From: Pseudomonas songnenensis
Lineage (GTDB): Bacteria > Pseudomonadota > Gammaproteobacteria > Pseudomonadales > Pseudomonadaceae
Assembly: GCF_003696315.1 (NCBI RefSeq)
Contig: NZ_RFFN01000002.1
Location: forward strand, 842,313 to 906,312
Reading direction: 5' to 3'
DNA length: 64,000 nt
A program made the position numbers and the translations under genes. A model generated the notes under the pieces. The model ran no database searches and was not told the DNA's origin. It saw only the letters and a program-made list of their open reading frames with translations. This document shows, one piece after another, positions 26,317 through 37,790 of this stretch. Position 1 is the stretch's first letter, and every line of letters starts with the position of its first letter.

Positions 26317-26862
26317 ATTAAGCGTGAAATGAGACAGGATAAACGAGCTGCACCCAAGGCCCCGATCAACGAGAATATCTCGGCTCGTGAGGTCCGTTTG
26401 ATTGGTGCTGACGGCGAGCAGATTGGCATCGTCTCGATTGATGAAGCGCTGCAAGTAGCAGAAGAAGCCAAGCTGGATCTGGTTGAAATTTCCGCCGATG
26501 CGAATCCGCCGGTCTGCCGGATCATGGATTACGGCAAGCACCTGTTCGAAAAGAAGAAGCAGGTTGCTGCGGCGAAGAAGAACCAGAAGCAGATTCAGGT
26601 CAAAGAAGTAAAGTTTCGTCCAGGGACGGAAGAAGGGGACTACCAGGTCAAGCTACGCAATCTGGTGCGTTTCCTGAGTGACGGGGACAGGGCCAAGGTA
26701 TCGTTGCGATTCCGCGGTCGTGAGATGGCCCATCAGGAGCTGGGGATGGAGTTGTTGAAGCGGGTCGAAACCGATCTCGCTGAATATGGCTCGGTCGAAC
26801 AGCATCCGAAGATGGAAGGACGCCAGCTGATTATGGTCATCGCTCCCAAGAAGAAAAAGTAA
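26317..26862 (+). CDS. infC: Translation initiation factor IF-3
   Basis: Binds the 30S subunit and discriminates against non-standard start codons. The N-domain is [29 protein letters not shown] with the linker [26 protein letters not shown]. The C-domain [30 protein letters not shown] ends in KKKK. I place the start at ATT (26317-26319): GGAG at 26305-26308 is eight bases before it but only two bases before the ATG at 26311, too close for normal initiation. An AUU start is the classic autoregulatory feature of infC. The ATG alternative adds two residues. The gene follows thrS directly, and rpmI follows. Confidence 0.93.
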   Translation: MKREMRQDKRAAPKAPINENISAREVRLIGADGEQIGIVSIDEALQVAEEAKLDLVEISADANPPVCRIMDYGKHLFEKKKQVAAAKKNQKQIQVKEVKFRPGTEEGDYQVKLRNLVRFLSDGDRAKVSLRFRGREMAHQELGMELLKRVETDLAEYGSVEQHPKMEGRQLIMVIAPKKKK

Positions 26863-26924
26863 CCTCCAGGGCACTGGCAGGCCTTGCGGTTATTTGTAAT
26901 CACCCACAATGTGGAGTACTGAAC

Positions 26925-27119
26925 ATGCCAAAGATGAAGACTAAAAGTGGTGCTGCGAAGCGCTTCAAGAAGACTGCTAACGGCTTCAAGCACAAGCACG
27001 CTTTCAAGAGCCACATCCTGACCAAGATGACCACCAAGCGTAAGCGTCAGCTGCGCGGTTGCTCGCAAGTGCATCCGTCCGACGTTGCAAAGGTGGAGCG
27101 CATGCTGCGCGTTCGTTGA
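26925..27119 (+). CDS. rpmI: 50S ribosomal protein L35
   Basis: A small basic 64-residue ribosomal protein with the L35 signature [20 protein letters not shown] and C-terminal [24 protein letters not shown]. It lies in the conserved infC-rpmI-rplT order, 62 bases after infC and 27 before rplT. In related bacteria L20 represses translation of this gene. I did not resolve the corresponding mRNA structure here. Confidence 0.98.
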   Translation: MPKMKTKSGAAKRFKKTANGFKHKHAFKSHILTKMTTKRKRQLRGCSQVHPSDVAKVERMLRVR

Positions 27120-27146
27120 TCCGGTCAAGACTCAGAGGAATAACTC

Positions 27147-27503
27147 ATGGCTCGTGTTAAGCGTGGCGTCGTTGCCCGTCGCCGTCACAAGAAAATTCTG
27201 AAACTCGCCAAAGGCTACTACGGTGCGCGTTCGCGCGTATTCCGCGTTGCCAAGCAGGCGGTAATCAAGGCTGGCCAATACGCCTACCGTGACCGCCGTC
27301 AGCGCAAGCGTCAGTTCCGCGCTCTGTGGATCGCCCGTATCAACGCTGGTGCTCGTGTCAACGGTCTGTCCTACAGCCGTCTGATTGCCGGTCTGAAGAA
27401 GGCGGCCATCGAGATCGACCGCAAGGTTCTGGCCGATCTGGCAGTGAACGAAAAAGCAGCCTTTGCTGCGATTGTCGAGAAAGCCAAAGCTTCTCTGGCT
27501 TAA
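27147..27503 (+). CDS. rplT: 50S ribosomal protein L20
   Basis: A 118-residue basic protein that binds 23S rRNA early in 50S assembly. The family pattern is clear from start to end: [69 protein letters not shown] and the C-terminal helix. AGAGGAA precedes the ATG. A strong terminator 45 bases after the stop separates it from pheS. Confidence 0.98.
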   Translation: MARVKRGVVARRRHKKILKLAKGYYGARSRVFRVAKQAVIKAGQYAYRDRRQRKRQFRALWIARINAGARVNGLSYSRLIAGLKKAAIEIDRKVLADLAVNEKAAFAAIVEKAKASLA

Positions 27504-28694
<1,191 letters not shown>

Positions 28695-28730
28695 TGCCGC
28701 CGCCCGTCAACGCATATTTAGGAGAGCAGG

Positions 28731-31109
28731 ATGAAATTCAGTGAACAGTGGCTGCGGAGCTGGGTCAACCCACAGGTTTCGCGTGAGGAGCTGGTCGCCC
28801 GTCTGTCCATGGTCGGGCTTGAAGTGGATGCCGTGACACCGGTTGCCGGTAGCTTCAGCGGCGTAGTCGTCGGTGAGGTGTTGGAAACGGCGCAGCATCC
28901 TGATGCCGACAAGCTCAGGGTTTGCCAGGTGAGCAATGGGCAGGAGACTTTCCAGGTCGTTTGCGGCGCGCCGAACGTGCGTCCCGGCCTGAAGATTCCT
29001 TTCGCCATGATCGGTGCCCAGTTGCCGGGCGATTTCAAAATCAAGAAGGCCAAGCTGCGTGGCGTCGAATCCAACGGCATGCTGTGCTCGGAAACCGAGT
29101 TGCAGGTCGGAGGTGACGACAGCGGCCTGATGGAACTCGCCGCCGATGCGCCGGTTGGTACAGATCTGCGCGAGTATCTCGGTCTTGATGATGTGTCTAT
29201 CGAGATCGGTCTGACACCCAATCGTGGCGATTGCCTGTCCCTAGCCGGTTTGGCTCGGGAAGTCGGTGCCATCTATGGTGCCGAAGTGCATCCGGTGGAA
29301 GTCAGCGTGGCCAATGTCGCCCATGAAGATGTACGCCCGGTCGAGGTGTTGGCGCCGAAGGCTTGTCCCCGCTACCTCGGGAGAGTGATCCACAATGTCG
29401 ATCTGTCACGCCCGACGCCACTCTGGATGGTGGAGCGCCTGCGCCGTTCCGATATTCGCAGTATCGATGCGGTTGTCGATGTCACCAACTATGTGATGCT
29501 CGAACTGGGCCAGCCGCTGCACGCGTTCGACCTGGATGAAGTCAAAGGCGGCATCCGGGTTCGTATGGCTGAAGAAGGCGAGAAACTGGTTCTGTTGGAT
29601 GGCCAGGAAGTCTCCTTGCGCAGCGATACGCAGATCATTGCGGATCATGAGCGGCCACTCGCCATCGCCGGAGTGATGGGAGGAGAGCATAGCGGTGTCA
29701 GCGCTTGCACCCGCAGCATCTTTCTCGAGAGTGCGTTCTTCGACACGATTGCGCTGGCCGGCAAGGCACGCTCCTACGGTCTACATACGGACGCTTCGCA
29801 TCGCTACGAGCGTGGCGTCGACTCGAAACTTCCGCGTCAGGCGATGGAGCGCGCGACCAGCTTGCTCCTTGATATCGTTGGCGGCGAAGCGGGCCCAATC
29901 GTCGAGGCGGTCAGTGAAGGCGATCTTCCAAATATTGCACCTGTAATTCTCCGCGCCGAACGTATTACCCAGATGCTTGGGTTGGAGCTGGACGGTACCG
30001 AAGTGGTCCGCTTGCTGACATCACTGGGACTTGCCGTGGTGGAAGAGGGTGAAGGGCGCTGGCAAGTCTCCGTCCCAAGTCATCGTTTCGACATCAGCCT
30101 TGAAATCGACCTGATCGAAGAGTTGGGCCGCCTGTACGGTTATGATCGCTTGCCGGTGCGTTACCCGCAGGCTCGTCTTGCGCCTGAGGCGAAGCCGGAA
30201 GCGCGCGCAGAGCTGCCGTTGCTGCGCCGTTTGCTGGTCGCTCGTGGTTATCAGGAGGCGATCACTTACAGTTTCATCGATCCCAAGCTCTTCGAGCTGT
30301 TCAGCCCGGGCGTGAAACCACTGGAGCTGGCCAATCCGATTTCCGCTGATATGGCGGCAATGCGCGTCTCGCTCTGGCCTGGTCTGGTGAAGGCACTGCA
30401 ATACAACCTCAATCGACAGCAGTCGCGTGTACGCCTGTTCGAAGCAGGGCTGCGCTTTGTCGGCCAGCTGCCAACGCTCGAGCAGGAAGCCATGCTGGCG
30501 GGTGTGGTGACAGGTAGCCGCGAGCCTGAAGGCTGGGCGAATGCCCGCGAAGCGGTGGATTTCTTCGACGTCAAGGCTGATGTTGAAGCGCTGCTCGCAT
30601 TCGCTGGCAACGGCGGCGCCTATCGATTCGTTCCTGGTGAGCATCCCGCCTTGCATCCCGGTCAAACCGCTCGGGTCGAGTGCGATGGCCGGCTGGTTGG
30701 CTTTGTTGGAAGTCTGCATCCCGAATTGGCAGGTACGCTGGGAATCGATCAGTCGGTATACCTGTTCGAGCTAAAGCTTTCCGAAATCGCCGAGGGCCGC
30801 ATGCCGCAGTTCTCCGAGCTGTCGCGCTTCCCTGAGGTCCGGCGTGACCTTGCGGTCCTCGTCAATCGTGACGTCGCCGCGCAGGCTATCCTGGACTGCA
30901 TTCGCGACGGTGCGGGCGAGAATCTGACGGACCTCAAGCTATTTGATGTCTATCAAGGGAAAGGTATTGATCCTCTTAGCAAAAGTGTGGCAGTCGGCTT
31001 GACCTGGCAGCACCCATCGCGCACTCTAAACGACGATGAGGTGAACGACGTAATGCAGAAAATCCTCACCTCCCTGGAAGAAAGGTTCAATGCCACGTTA
31101 AGGAAATAG
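28731..31109 (+). CDS. pheT: Phenylalanyl-tRNA synthetase beta subunit
   Basis: Beta subunit, 792 residues. In order: an N-terminal B1 and tRNA-binding EMAP/OB domain (about 40-150, ETAQHPDADKLRVCQV), the B3/B4 editing region (about 200-400, IDAVVDVTNYVMLELGQPLHAFD), B5, an inactive class II-like core (about 470-680), and a C-terminal ferredoxin-like anticodon-binding domain (about 700-792, FSELSRFPEVRRDLAVLV). GGAGAG precedes the ATG. It runs directly into ihfA with three bases between, the usual pheST-ihfA operon. Confidence 0.97.
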   Translation: MKFSEQWLRSWVNPQVSREELVARLSMVGLEVDAVTPVAGSFSGVVVGEVLETAQHPDADKLRVCQVSNGQETFQVVCGAPNVRPGLKIPFAMIGAQLPGDFKIKKAKLRGVESNGMLCSETELQVGGDDSGLMELAADAPVGTDLREYLGLDDVSIEIGLTPNRGDCLSLAGLAREVGAIYGAEVHPVEVSVANVAHEDVRPVEVLAPKACPRYLGRVIHNVDLSRPTPLWMVERLRRSDIRSIDAVVDVTNYVMLELGQPLHAFDLDEVKGGIRVRMAEEGEKLVLLDGQEVSLRSDTQIIADHERPLAIAGVMGGEHSGVSACTRSIFLESAFFDTIALAGKARSYGLHTDASHRYERGVDSKLPRQAMERATSLLLDIVGGEAGPIVEAVSEGDLPNIAPVILRAERITQMLGLELDGTEVVRLLTSLGLAVVEEGEGRWQVSVPSHRFDISLEIDLIEELGRLYGYDRLPVRYPQARLAPEAKPEARAELPLLRRLLVARGYQEAITYSFIDPKLFELFSPGVKPLELANPISADMAAMRVSLWPGLVKALQYNLNRQQSRVRLFEAGLRFVGQLPTLEQEAMLAGVVTGSREPEGWANAREAVDFFDVKADVEALLAFAGNGGAYRFVPGEHPALHPGQTARVECDGRLVGFVGSLHPELAGTLGIDQSVYLFELKLSEIAEGRMPQFSELSRFPEVRRDLAVLVNRDVAAQAILDCIRDGAGENLTDLKLFDVYQGKGIDPLSKSVAVGLTWQHPSRTLNDDEVNDVMQKILTSLEERFNATLRK

Positions 31110-31112
31110 CGT

Positions 31113-31415
31113 ATGGGGGCTCTGACGAAAGCTGAAATGGCGGAACGTCTTTATGAAGAGCTGGGCTTGAATAAGCGCGAGGCCAAGGAACTGGTCGAGC
31201 TGTTTTTCGAGGAGATCCGACAGGCGCTCGAGCACAACGAACAGGTCAAGTTGTCCGGCTTCGGCAACTTCGACCTGCGCGACAAGCGTCAGCGCCCAGG
31301 TCGTAATCCGAAGACGGGTGAGGAAATTCCTATCACGGCGCGTCGTGTGGTGACGTTCCGTCCTGGTCAGAAACTCAAAGCGAGAGTCGAGGCCTATGCT
31401 GGAACCAAGTCATAA
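31113..31415 (+). CDS. ihfA: Integration host factor alpha subunit
   Basis: DNA-bending nucleoid protein subunit of 100 residues. [35 protein letters not shown] forms the dimerising helices, and [27 protein letters not shown] is the DNA-clamping arm with its intercalating proline. AAGGAAA precedes the ATG. The merR-type gene starts inside its last 20 bases. The partner gene ihfB, normally after rpsA, is not present after the rpsA of this window. Confidence 0.98.
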   Translation: MGALTKAEMAERLYEELGLNKREAKELVELFFEEIRQALEHNEQVKLSGFGNFDLRDKRQRPGRNPKTGEEIPITARRVVTFRPGQKLKARVEAYAGTKS

Positions 31416-31752
31416 CGACGAGCTTCCGTCGATCCCCGGCAAGCGCTATTTCACCATTGGTGAGGTCAGCGAACTGTGCGCGGTGAAACCTCACGTGCTG
31501 CGTTACTGGGAGCAGGAGTTTCCTCAGCTGAGCCCGGTGAAGCGTCGTGGAAACAGGCGCTACTATCAGCGGCAAGACGTGCTGATGATCCGTCAGATCC
31601 GCGCGCTTCTCTACGATCAAGGGTTCACTATCGGGGGCGCCAGGCAGCGCATGTCCGGTGACGAAGCGCGCGACGACACCACCCAATACAAACAGCTGAT
31701 TCGACAGATGATTTCGGAGCTGGAGGAAGTACTGCAAGTGCTGAGGAAATAA
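31396..31752 (+). CDS. MerR-family transcriptional regulator
   Basis: A 118-residue regulator. The winged helix-turn-helix [29 protein letters not shown] (about 17-46) is followed by [31 protein letters not shown]. The C-terminal helix ([19 protein letters not shown]) would form the dimer coiled coil. It lacks the cysteines of metal-sensing MerR proteins, and its ligand is unknown. It overlaps ihfA by 20 bases and is translated from the same mRNA. This ihfA-merR pairing is common in pseudomonads. Confidence 0.92.
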   Translation: MLEPSHNDELPSIPGKRYFTIGEVSELCAVKPHVLRYWEQEFPQLSPVKRRGNRRYYQRQDVLMIRQIRALLYDQGFTIGGARQRMSGDEARDDTTQYKQLIRQMISELEEVLQVLRK

Positions 31753-31774
31753 CTTTCCTTGGCGCTAAAAAACT

Positions 31775-31803
31775 TTCACATTTTCAGATGCTTAATGTAT
31801 AGT
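31775..31803 (+). promoter_or_regulatory. Candidate promoter of tRNA-Pro (GGG)
   Basis: TTCACA (31775-31780) and TATAGT (31798-31803) are 17 bases apart, about 35 bases before the tRNA. Confidence 0.55.
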
Positions 31804-31836
31804 TCGATCCGCTTTCAGCAGTGCTGGCAGCATTTG

Positions 31837-31914
<78 letters not shown>

Positions 31915-31932
31915 AAATAACTCCACGACTTA

Positions 31933-31961
31933 GGTCAGCTCAGAGATGAGCTGGCCTTTTT
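31933..31961 (+). terminator. Terminator of tRNA-Pro (GGG)
   Basis: GGTCAGCTC (31933-31941) pairs with GAGCTGGCC (31948-31956), one G-T pair, followed by five T. Confidence 0.85.
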
Positions 31962-31985
31962 CGTTTCAGGGGCTTTTGGGACTTC

Positions 31986-32290
31986 TCATCCTACTTTCCT
32001 CCTCAGTATCGTCAACGCCAGTGCCCTCGAATCCGTCGCCGAAATATTGTTGGCCTCATCGATCAGTTTTCCCAGCGCCGCCGCCGAGTAGTGGGCTGGT
32101 GATGCTGCCGTTCTTGTGACCCAGACAGGACCTTACTGTCTTCCTCCGTCACCGTGCGGCGAAGCCCGCGACCGAACGTATGCTTGAGTTCATGCATGCG
32201 GATCGACGCAAAACCCGCCGGTACCGTTCGCTTGAAGCCCTGCTCGTAAATCGCGGCCGCCGCTTTCTGGCTTGATCCACTGCGGGGCTT
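31986..32290 (-). pseudogene. Decayed tyrosine integrase (C-terminal part)
   Basis: Read on the minus strand, three fragments of a phage-type integrase follow each other in different frames. From upstream: AAIYEQGFKRTVPAGF and RMHELKHTFGRGLR (the catalytic HxLRH-like box); then LGHKNGSIT (32098-32124); then HYSAAALGKLIDEANN with the stop at 31986-31988 (CAC at 32093). One extra base in each of the two junctions explains the frame changes. The N-terminal part is missing or unrecognisable. It ends 72 bases from tRNA-Pro(GGG), a normal integrase target. The upstream boundary is approximate. Confidence 0.8.
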
Positions 32291-32369
32291 TCATTCGAGG
32301 CCTCGGATAGGCATTGCCTTGTTCTCGCCATGCGCCTTCTCTTCGGCGCTTGCTGGCGGGGCAGCTCGA

Positions 32370-35300
32370 TCACTGAAAATCGCGGCTACGCACATCGAGT
32401 CCGGTGAGCAGGGGCGTGAGGTCGGTCAGGCGGCCGGCGATGAGATGTCGTACGCCGCTGGCCGACTCCAGATGGCCATCCACACGAAGCAGTTGAGACT
32501 GGATCAAGGGTCGCCTCTGGCGCTCGGCCAAGTCGCGCCAGACCACCACGTTGACCATGCCGAACTCGTCTTCCAGGGTAACGAAGATGACACCGCTGGC
32601 GGTCTGTGGGCGTTGTCGGCCGATCACCAGGCCGGCAACGCTGACCGGGCGGCCATGCTCGATCGTGCTCAGTTCCCGAGAACTGCGGCAGCGCCGGGCC
32701 TTGAGCTCATCTCGTAGCAGGAGCAAAGGATGCGGCCCCAGCGTCGTGCCAAGGGTCGCGTAGTCGTTGAAAAGGTCTTCACCCACCGAAGGCAATGGCA
32801 GGTTGATGAAAGTTTCCTCCGGTGCGGGCAGGCTGGCGAACAGCGGCAGCTGTGGTTCGATTCCGGCGACGGCCCAGCGCGCTCGATGGCGATGGCCGAC
32901 CAGGCCGCGCAGGGCGCCGGCATCGGCGAGCTGCTCGCGCGCACGCGGTTCGAGCTCGGCGCGCAGGCACAGGTCATGGATATCTGTGAATGGTTGGCGT
33001 TGGCGTGCGGCTTCGATGCGCTGGGCATCGGCTTCCCGAAAGCCGCGTACCATGCGTAGCCCCAGGCGGATGGCCGGTTGTGCCTGGCGGCTTGGCTCGA
33101 GACTGCAATCCCAGTCGCTGTGGCGAACGTCCACCGGGCGGATTTCCAGCCGGTGGCGACGGGCGTCCTGGAGAATCTGGTCAGGGTTGTAGAAGCCCAT
33201 CGGCCAGCTGTTGATCAGGGCGCAGGCAAATGCAGCCGGCTCGTGGCGTTTCAGCCAGCAGCTGGCATAGGTGAGCAGGGCAAAACTCGCAGCGTGCGAT
33301 TCTGGAAAACCGTAGCTGCCGAACCCTTTGATCTGCTCGAAGATCCGCGCGATGAAGTCGGGCTGGTAGCCTTTGGCGAGCATTCGCTCGGTCAGTCGCA
33401 CGCGGTGAGGCTCCAGGCTGCCGTGACGCTTCCAGGCGGCCATGGCGCGGCGCAGCTTGTCGGCCTCGTCTGGAGTGTATTCGGCCGCCACGATCGCCAG
33501 TTCCATCACCTGTTCCTGAAAAAGGGGCACGCCAAGGGTGCGCTCGAACACCGGTTTCAGTTCTTCGGACGGATAGTCCACCTCTTCTTCCTTGTTACGT
33601 CGACGCAGGTAGGGATGCACCATGTCGCCCTGGATCGGCCCGGGGCGGACGATGGCGACCTGGATGACCAGGTCGTAGAAGGTCTTCGGGCGCAGGCGTG
33701 GCAGCATGGCCATCTGTGCACGTGATTCGATCTGGAACACGCCGACCGTATCGGCCCGACTGATCATCTCGTAGGTGGGCTTGTCCTCCGCGGGCAGCGT
33801 GGCGATGGTCCAGCGCGTGCCGCGATAGTGTTCGATCAGGTCGAAACAGCGACGTATCGCGCTGAGCATGCCCAGTGCCAGCACGTCGACCTTGAGCAGA
33901 CCGACCGCATCGAGGTCGTCCTTGTCCCACTGGATCACCGTGCGGTCGGCCATGCTGGCATTCTCGATCGGCACCAGGGTGTCGAGCGGCTGTTCGGAGA
34001 TCACGAAGCCGCCAGGGTGCTGGGACAGGTGACGGGGGAAACCGATAAGCGCATCGGTCAGCACCAGGACCCGGCGCAGAACCGGATTGTCCGGGTCGAA
34101 GCCGGCCTCGCGCAGTCGCGAGTCGTCGGGTATGTGCTCACTCCAGCGTCCACAGCAGCCGGCCAGGGCGTTGATCTGGTCCGGCGGCAGGCCCAGCGCC
34201 TTGGCGACATCCCGCAGGGCGCCGGTGGCGCGGTAGCTGCTGGCGACGGCTGTGAGGGCGGCGCGATTGCGCCCGTAGCGCTGAAAGACGTACTGGATAA
34301 CCTCCTCGCGGCGGTCGTGCTCGAAATCCACGTCGATATCGGGCGGCTCGTTGCGCTCGCGGGAGAGGAAACGCTCGAACAACAGTTTGCTGCGCACCGG
34401 GTCGAGTTCGGTGATGCCCAGTACGAAGCAGACGCTCGAGTTGGCCGCCGAGCCCCGACCCTGGCAGAGAATGCCCCGCTCGCGGGCGAAGCGGACGATG
34501 TCATGCACGGTCAGGAAATAGCTTTCGTAATGCAGGTCGGCGATCAGCTCCAGTTCATGTTCGAGCTGCGCGCGGGCCTTTTCCGGGATGCCGTCCGGCC
34601 AGCGCCAGCGTGAGCCATCCTCGACCAGCTTGCGCAACCATGAGGTGGTGTCATGTCCGGGCGGGACCAGTTCGTGGGGATAGTGATATTTCAGCTGGTC
34701 GAGCTGGAAATGGCAGCGCTGGCTGATGCGAAGGGTTTCGGCGAGCAGGTCGGCTGGATAGAGCTGGGCCAGCTCCTCGCGCGACCGCAGGTGGCGTTCG
34801 CCATTGGGAAAGAGGTGGCATCCGGCCTCGGCGACCGGCAGATGGTGGCGGATGGCGGTCATGCAGTCCTGCAATGCCCGGCGACCGCGGGCATGCATGT
34901 GCACGTCGCCACAGGCCACGGCGGGTATGCCCAGGCGTGAAGCCTGGGCCAGGCATTGCCGCAGCTGCAGCGCGTCGTCCGGTCCCCGGTGCAGTTCGAT
35001 GCCGAGCCACAGCCGCTCGCGAAAACGTTCGAGCAGCCATCGACCGTCGGTGTCGGCGTGACCGGGCAGCCAGATCGCCAGCATTCCCTCTAGCGGCCCC
35101 TCGCTCAGGTCTTCGCGCAGCGCCTGGTAACGACCTTTCTCGGCCCTTCGGCGGGCACGGGTGATCAGCTGGCACAAGGCCTGGTAGCCGGTCAGGTTTT
35201 CCACCAGCAAGACCAGTTTGGGCCCGCCCTCGATCTGCACCTCGCTGCCAATGATCAGCGGCAGACCGGTGTCCTTCGAGGCCTGCCAGGCGCGCACGAT

Positions 35301-35444
35301 ACCGGCCAGGCTGCATTCGTCGGTGATCGCCAGAGCGTCATAGCCTTGGCGCTTGGCGCGCTCGAAGAGTTCGCGCGCGCTGGATACACCCCGCTGGAAG
35401 CTGAAGTTGGACAGGCAGTGCAGCTCGGCATATTCGACGTTCAT
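32370..35444 (-). CDS. dnaE2: Error-prone DNA polymerase (mutasome alpha subunit)
   Basis: A 1024-residue C-family polymerase (also ImuC) that extends past lesions together with ImuB. The N-terminal PHP domain starts [26 protein letters not shown]. The palm motif [16 protein letters not shown] near 364-378 holds the catalytic aspartates, next to [22 protein letters not shown] helix-hairpin-helix and OB domain ([29 protein letters not shown]) lie near the C-terminus. The ATG (35442-35444) overlaps the imuB stop as ATGA. The open frame continues upstream within imuB, but those residues are not part of the family. Last gene of the imuA-imuB-dnaE2 operon. Confidence 0.95.
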   Translation of the reverse strand: MNVEYAELHCLSNFSFQRGVSSARELFERAKRQGYDALAITDECSLAGIVRAWQASKDTGLPLIIGSEVQIEGGPKLVLLVENLTGYQALCQLITRARRRAEKGRYQALREDLSEGPLEGMLAIWLPGHADTDGRWLLERFRERLWLGIELHRGPDDALQLRQCLAQASRLGIPAVACGDVHMHARGRRALQDCMTAIRHHLPVAEAGCHLFPNGERHLRSREELAQLYPADLLAETLRISQRCHFQLDQLKYHYPHELVPPGHDTTSWLRKLVEDGSRWRWPDGIPEKARAQLEHELELIADLHYESYFLTVHDIVRFARERGILCQGRGSAANSSVCFVLGITELDPVRSKLLFERFLSRERNEPPDIDVDFEHDRREEVIQYVFQRYGRNRAALTAVASSYRATGALRDVAKALGLPPDQINALAGCCGRWSEHIPDDSRLREAGFDPDNPVLRRVLVLTDALIGFPRHLSQHPGGFVISEQPLDTLVPIENASMADRTVIQWDKDDLDAVGLLKVDVLALGMLSAIRRCFDLIEHYRGTRWTIATLPAEDKPTYEMISRADTVGVFQIESRAQMAMLPRLRPKTFYDLVIQVAIVRPGPIQGDMVHPYLRRRNKEEEVDYPSEELKPVFERTLGVPLFQEQVMELAIVAAEYTPDEADKLRRAMAAWKRHGSLEPHRVRLTERMLAKGYQPDFIARIFEQIKGFGSYGFPESHAASFALLTYASCWLKRHEPAAFACALINSWPMGFYNPDQILQDARRHRLEIRPVDVRHSDWDCSLEPSRQAQPAIRLGLRMVRGFREADAQRIEAARQRQPFTDIHDLCLRAELEPRAREQLADAGALRGLVGHRHRARWAVAGIEPQLPLFASLPAPEETFINLPLPSVGEDLFNDYATLGTTLGPHPLLLLRDELKARRCRSSRELSTIEHGRPVSVAGLVIGRQRPQTASGVIFVTLEDEFGMVNVVVWRDLAERQRRPLIQSQLLRVDGHLESASGVRHLIAGRLTDLTPLLTGLDVRSRDFQ

Positions 35445-36853
35445 GCGAACCAGCCGTGCAGCAGCAGCGGCCCGCCGGTAAGGGCGCGAAACGCCCAACC
35501 CTGTTGGCCGGTAGCGGTTTGCACCCGGTAGTAGTCGCGTCGCGCGTCGGCACCATCCCACCAGCCGGACTCGATGCGCTCGGGGCCAGCCAGGGTGAGC
35601 AGACCCTCTTCGCGCAAGGGCTGCGGGGTGCTCAGCAGCCAGCCGGGGCGCAAACCTACTTGAGGCAAGGGTTCGGTGTGGGCGAGGCTGCTTTCCCGCC
35701 AGGCGCATTCCGGGCGGTGGTCCGCGCGTGCGCTCAGCGAGACCACGGCGTCGTCACCCAGTCGGGCGCGGAGGCGTTCGCGCAGCTGCTCCCAGGGCAC
35801 ATTCTGCTGCGGGCGCTCGTCGAACAAGGCCTGATGGGCCGGCGTGAAGGCTGGCAGATCGCGAGCCAGCAGACGCACGGCCAGGACGGGGGCCGGCAGT
35901 TGCAGGTGCTCGAGGCGGCCACGGGTCAGTTCGAACAGCATGGCGGGCTCGCGTTCGGTACTGAGCAGGCCGACCGGCACCTCGCTGTCGGGCAGGGTGC
36001 GATGTTCCAGGTACAGGCTGAAACGCTGGACGCCGCTGTCCCGCCCGGCGAGAAAGGCGGCCAGGTCGGCGGTCAGTCTGCGCAATGGAAACAGCAGGGC
36101 CTGGTGGGACTCGACCTCGAAATTCAGTTCGATGCGGGTGTCGAAGACATCCGGCGGGCGGTAGAACTCCAGAGGCAGCGGTCGATGCCCGAGCAGGGTG
36201 TCGAGCTGGGCCAGCACTTGGGCCGGAAAGCGTCTGGCCAGGCTGTCGCGCGGCAGGGCGAGCAGTTGATGAAGATGGCGCAGGCCCATGCGTACCAGCG
36301 ACGTGCTGACTTCGCGGGGCAGGCCGAGGCGCTCGATCGGCAGTACCCCGAGCGCCTGATGCAGCACGGCCGTATCGGTCACGGCCAGCCCGTCATGGGC
36401 ATTGGCGAGGACGCGCGCGGCCGCCGGGTTGGGTGCCAGGGTGATGCGGTGGCGGAAGCCCAGGTCTGTGAGTTCCTCGCGCAGGCGCGTCTCGAATCGT
36501 GGCCAGGGGCCGAACAGGCCGAGGCTGGAATGCACCTCCAGCAGCAGACAGCGCGGATAATGTAGGCTGACCTGGGCGCTGTAGCCGTAACCCCAGGCCG
36601 CCAGAAACTGCTGCCAGCGTTCGATCATCAGCGGGTCGTAATCGGCGGTGGCGAAGTCGTGGGTCAATGCCTGGGCTGCGACCAGCGATTGTCCTGGCTT
36701 GAGGCCGAGCTTGCGGGCGGCCGCGTTGACGGCCTGCAGCACGCGGCGCTGTGGCGGGCCGGCGAGCAGCACCAGTGGTGCGGCGGCATCGTCGCAGTGA
36801 CGCAGGATGCCGTCCATGGCCAGTTGCGGCAGCAGAATGCAGGCCCAGAGCAT
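35441..36853 (-). CDS. imuB: Y-family polymerase-like protein ImuB
   Basis: A 470-residue DinB/UmuC-like protein of the SOS mutasome. ImuB proteins lack polymerase catalytic acids and serve as a hub linking the beta clamp, DnaE2 and ImuA. The start [17 protein letters not shown] matches the family. Central [54 protein letters not shown] (helix-hairpin-helix) and a C-terminal little-finger-like part follow. I chose the ATG at 36851-36853, eight bases after the imuA stop with AGGTGT before it. An upstream in-frame start would overlap imuA by 55 bases. It overlaps dnaE2 by four bases. Confidence 0.93.
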   Translation of the reverse strand: MLWACILLPQLAMDGILRHCDDAAAPLVLLAGPPQRRVLQAVNAAARKLGLKPGQSLVAAQALTHDFATADYDPLMIERWQQFLAAWGYGYSAQVSLHYPRCLLLEVHSSLGLFGPWPRFETRLREELTDLGFRHRITLAPNPAAARVLANAHDGLAVTDTAVLHQALGVLPIERLGLPREVSTSLVRMGLRHLHQLLALPRDSLARRFPAQVLAQLDTLLGHRPLPLEFYRPPDVFDTRIELNFEVESHQALLFPLRRLTADLAAFLAGRDSGVQRFSLYLEHRTLPDSEVPVGLLSTEREPAMLFELTRGRLEHLQLPAPVLAVRLLARDLPAFTPAHQALFDERPQQNVPWEQLRERLRARLGDDAVVSLSARADHRPECAWRESSLAHTEPLPQVGLRPGWLLSTPQPLREEGLLTLAGPERIESGWWDGADARRDYYRVQTATGQQGWAFRALTGGPLLLHGWFA

Positions 36854-36861
36854 CGTTACAC

Positions 36862-37479
36862 CTACTGCCAGGCGCTGGCCGGGAGCGCCTGCCCCGGAGC
36901 CAGGCCGCCGCGGCACTTGATGACACGTAACTGTGCCGGCTGTGCTTCGATGGTCAGGCGTAGTGCCGCCGGTGATGGGTTACTTGCTTCATGCAGCGGC
37001 CGATAGACGAAGCCCAGGGTTTGGCCGGTTTCAGCGGCAACCTGCAAGCGCCGCAAGGCGCGGTCATCAGCTTGTTGCGGCCAGCACAGCACGGCCGCAC
37101 AACTGCCGGAGCGCAGGCATTGTTCAGCGGCCCACAGCGCATCGCGCCCCTTTGCCTGGACAATGGTCAGCCACCGCAAGTCTACACCCGCGGCCAACCA
37201 GGCCTGGGGGTAGGGTCGATGAGGGGGCGTTATCAGCACCACCCGCTCGCCGGCCGTGGTCAGCCGTGCAAGGGTCGGCCACAGCAGGCTCAGCTCGCCG
37301 ATACCTGTGGCGGCAACGAGGAGCTCGCTGATGGCCGACTCCGGCCAGCCGCCACCGGGCAGGAACTCATCCAGTGTGGCGTGTCCGGTCGGCTGGACAG
37401 CCGTGCGAGACGTTATGGCCTGGCCACGCCAGACGCGACGTGTATCCAGCAGGCTATCGAGAGCGACCACTGCGGTCAT
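36862..37479 (-). CDS. imuA: Translesion synthesis-associated protein ImuA
   Basis: A 205-residue RecA/SulA-like protein, first gene of the mutasome operon. The family pattern is LDEFLPGGGWPESAISELLVAATGIGELSLLWPTLARLT near 36-74, then VLITPPHRPYPQAWLAAGVD and LRWLTIVQ. It ends in a short basic tail (VIKCRGGLAPGQALPASAWQ), the region by which ImuA binds ImuB in other bacteria. A LexA box lies 20 bases upstream of the ATG, so the operon should be SOS-induced. No lexA2 gene precedes it, unlike in several pseudomonad cassettes. Confidence 0.92.
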   Translation of the reverse strand: MTAVVALDSLLDTRRVWRGQAITSRTAVQPTGHATLDEFLPGGGWPESAISELLVAATGIGELSLLWPTLARLTTAGERVVLITPPHRPYPQAWLAAGVDLRWLTIVQAKGRDALWAAEQCLRSGSCAAVLCWPQQADDRALRRLQVAAETGQTLGFVYRPLHEASNPSPAALRLTIEAQPAQLRVIKCRGGLAPGQALPASAWQ

Positions 37480-37498
37480 GAAGAGGCATCCAAAATAA

Positions 37499-37514
37499 CT
37501 GTATATAGATACAG
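37499..37514. promoter_or_regulatory. LexA (SOS) box upstream of imuA
   Basis: CTGTATATAGATACAG matches the gammaproteobacterial LexA consensus CTGT-N8-ACAG with an AT-rich centre. It ends 20 bases from the imuA start codon, a position that would block the promoter. Confidence 0.92.
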
Positions 37515-37663
37515 TATTTGGCCGGTCGAGAGTTGGTCAAGCGCGACGCGATGAGTGAGCGCGGCGCTTCATCTGTTCGAGCGCATGCTCCCTCCGTGGA
37601 AGGCGGGGCCAGTCTGATAGCTGCTCGGCCACTCGGCGTCGCCAAGCCCTGATCACTGCTGCT

Positions 37664-37692
37664 TGTGCTGGGAAAATCCGTCGATTAGCATT
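37664..37692 (+). promoter_or_regulatory. Candidate promoter of the mtnA leader or small RNA
   Basis: TTGTGC (37664-37669) and TAGCAT (37687-37692) are 17 bases apart, predicting a start near 37700. Confidence 0.45.
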
Positions 37693-37699
37693 CGCGCCC

Positions 37700-37790
37700 G
37701 GGATAAGAGGCCGCAGTGGTCATATTTGCGGCTTCCCGGCCATATCGAGATTAGAAAGCCCGGTTCGTCCGCGATCCGGGCTTTTTCTTT
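37700..37790 (+). ncRNA. Candidate small RNA or terminated mtnA leader
   Basis: Downstream of a 17-spaced promoter lies a hairpin GCCGCA/TGCGGC (37711-37716 and 37728-37733), then a strong intrinsic terminator: AAAGCCCGG (37755-37763), a 12-base loop, CCGGGCTTT (37776-37784) and a T-rich tail. No gene on the plus strand ends here, so the terminator has no other client. It lies about 55 bases before mtnA in the same orientation, so it is either a free RNA of about 85-90 bases or an attenuating leader. I do not recognise any known riboswitch. Confidence 0.45.

Noticed and set aside
31986..32290. Functional integrase
   Set aside because: Two frame changes and a missing N-terminal part leave no usable reading frame.
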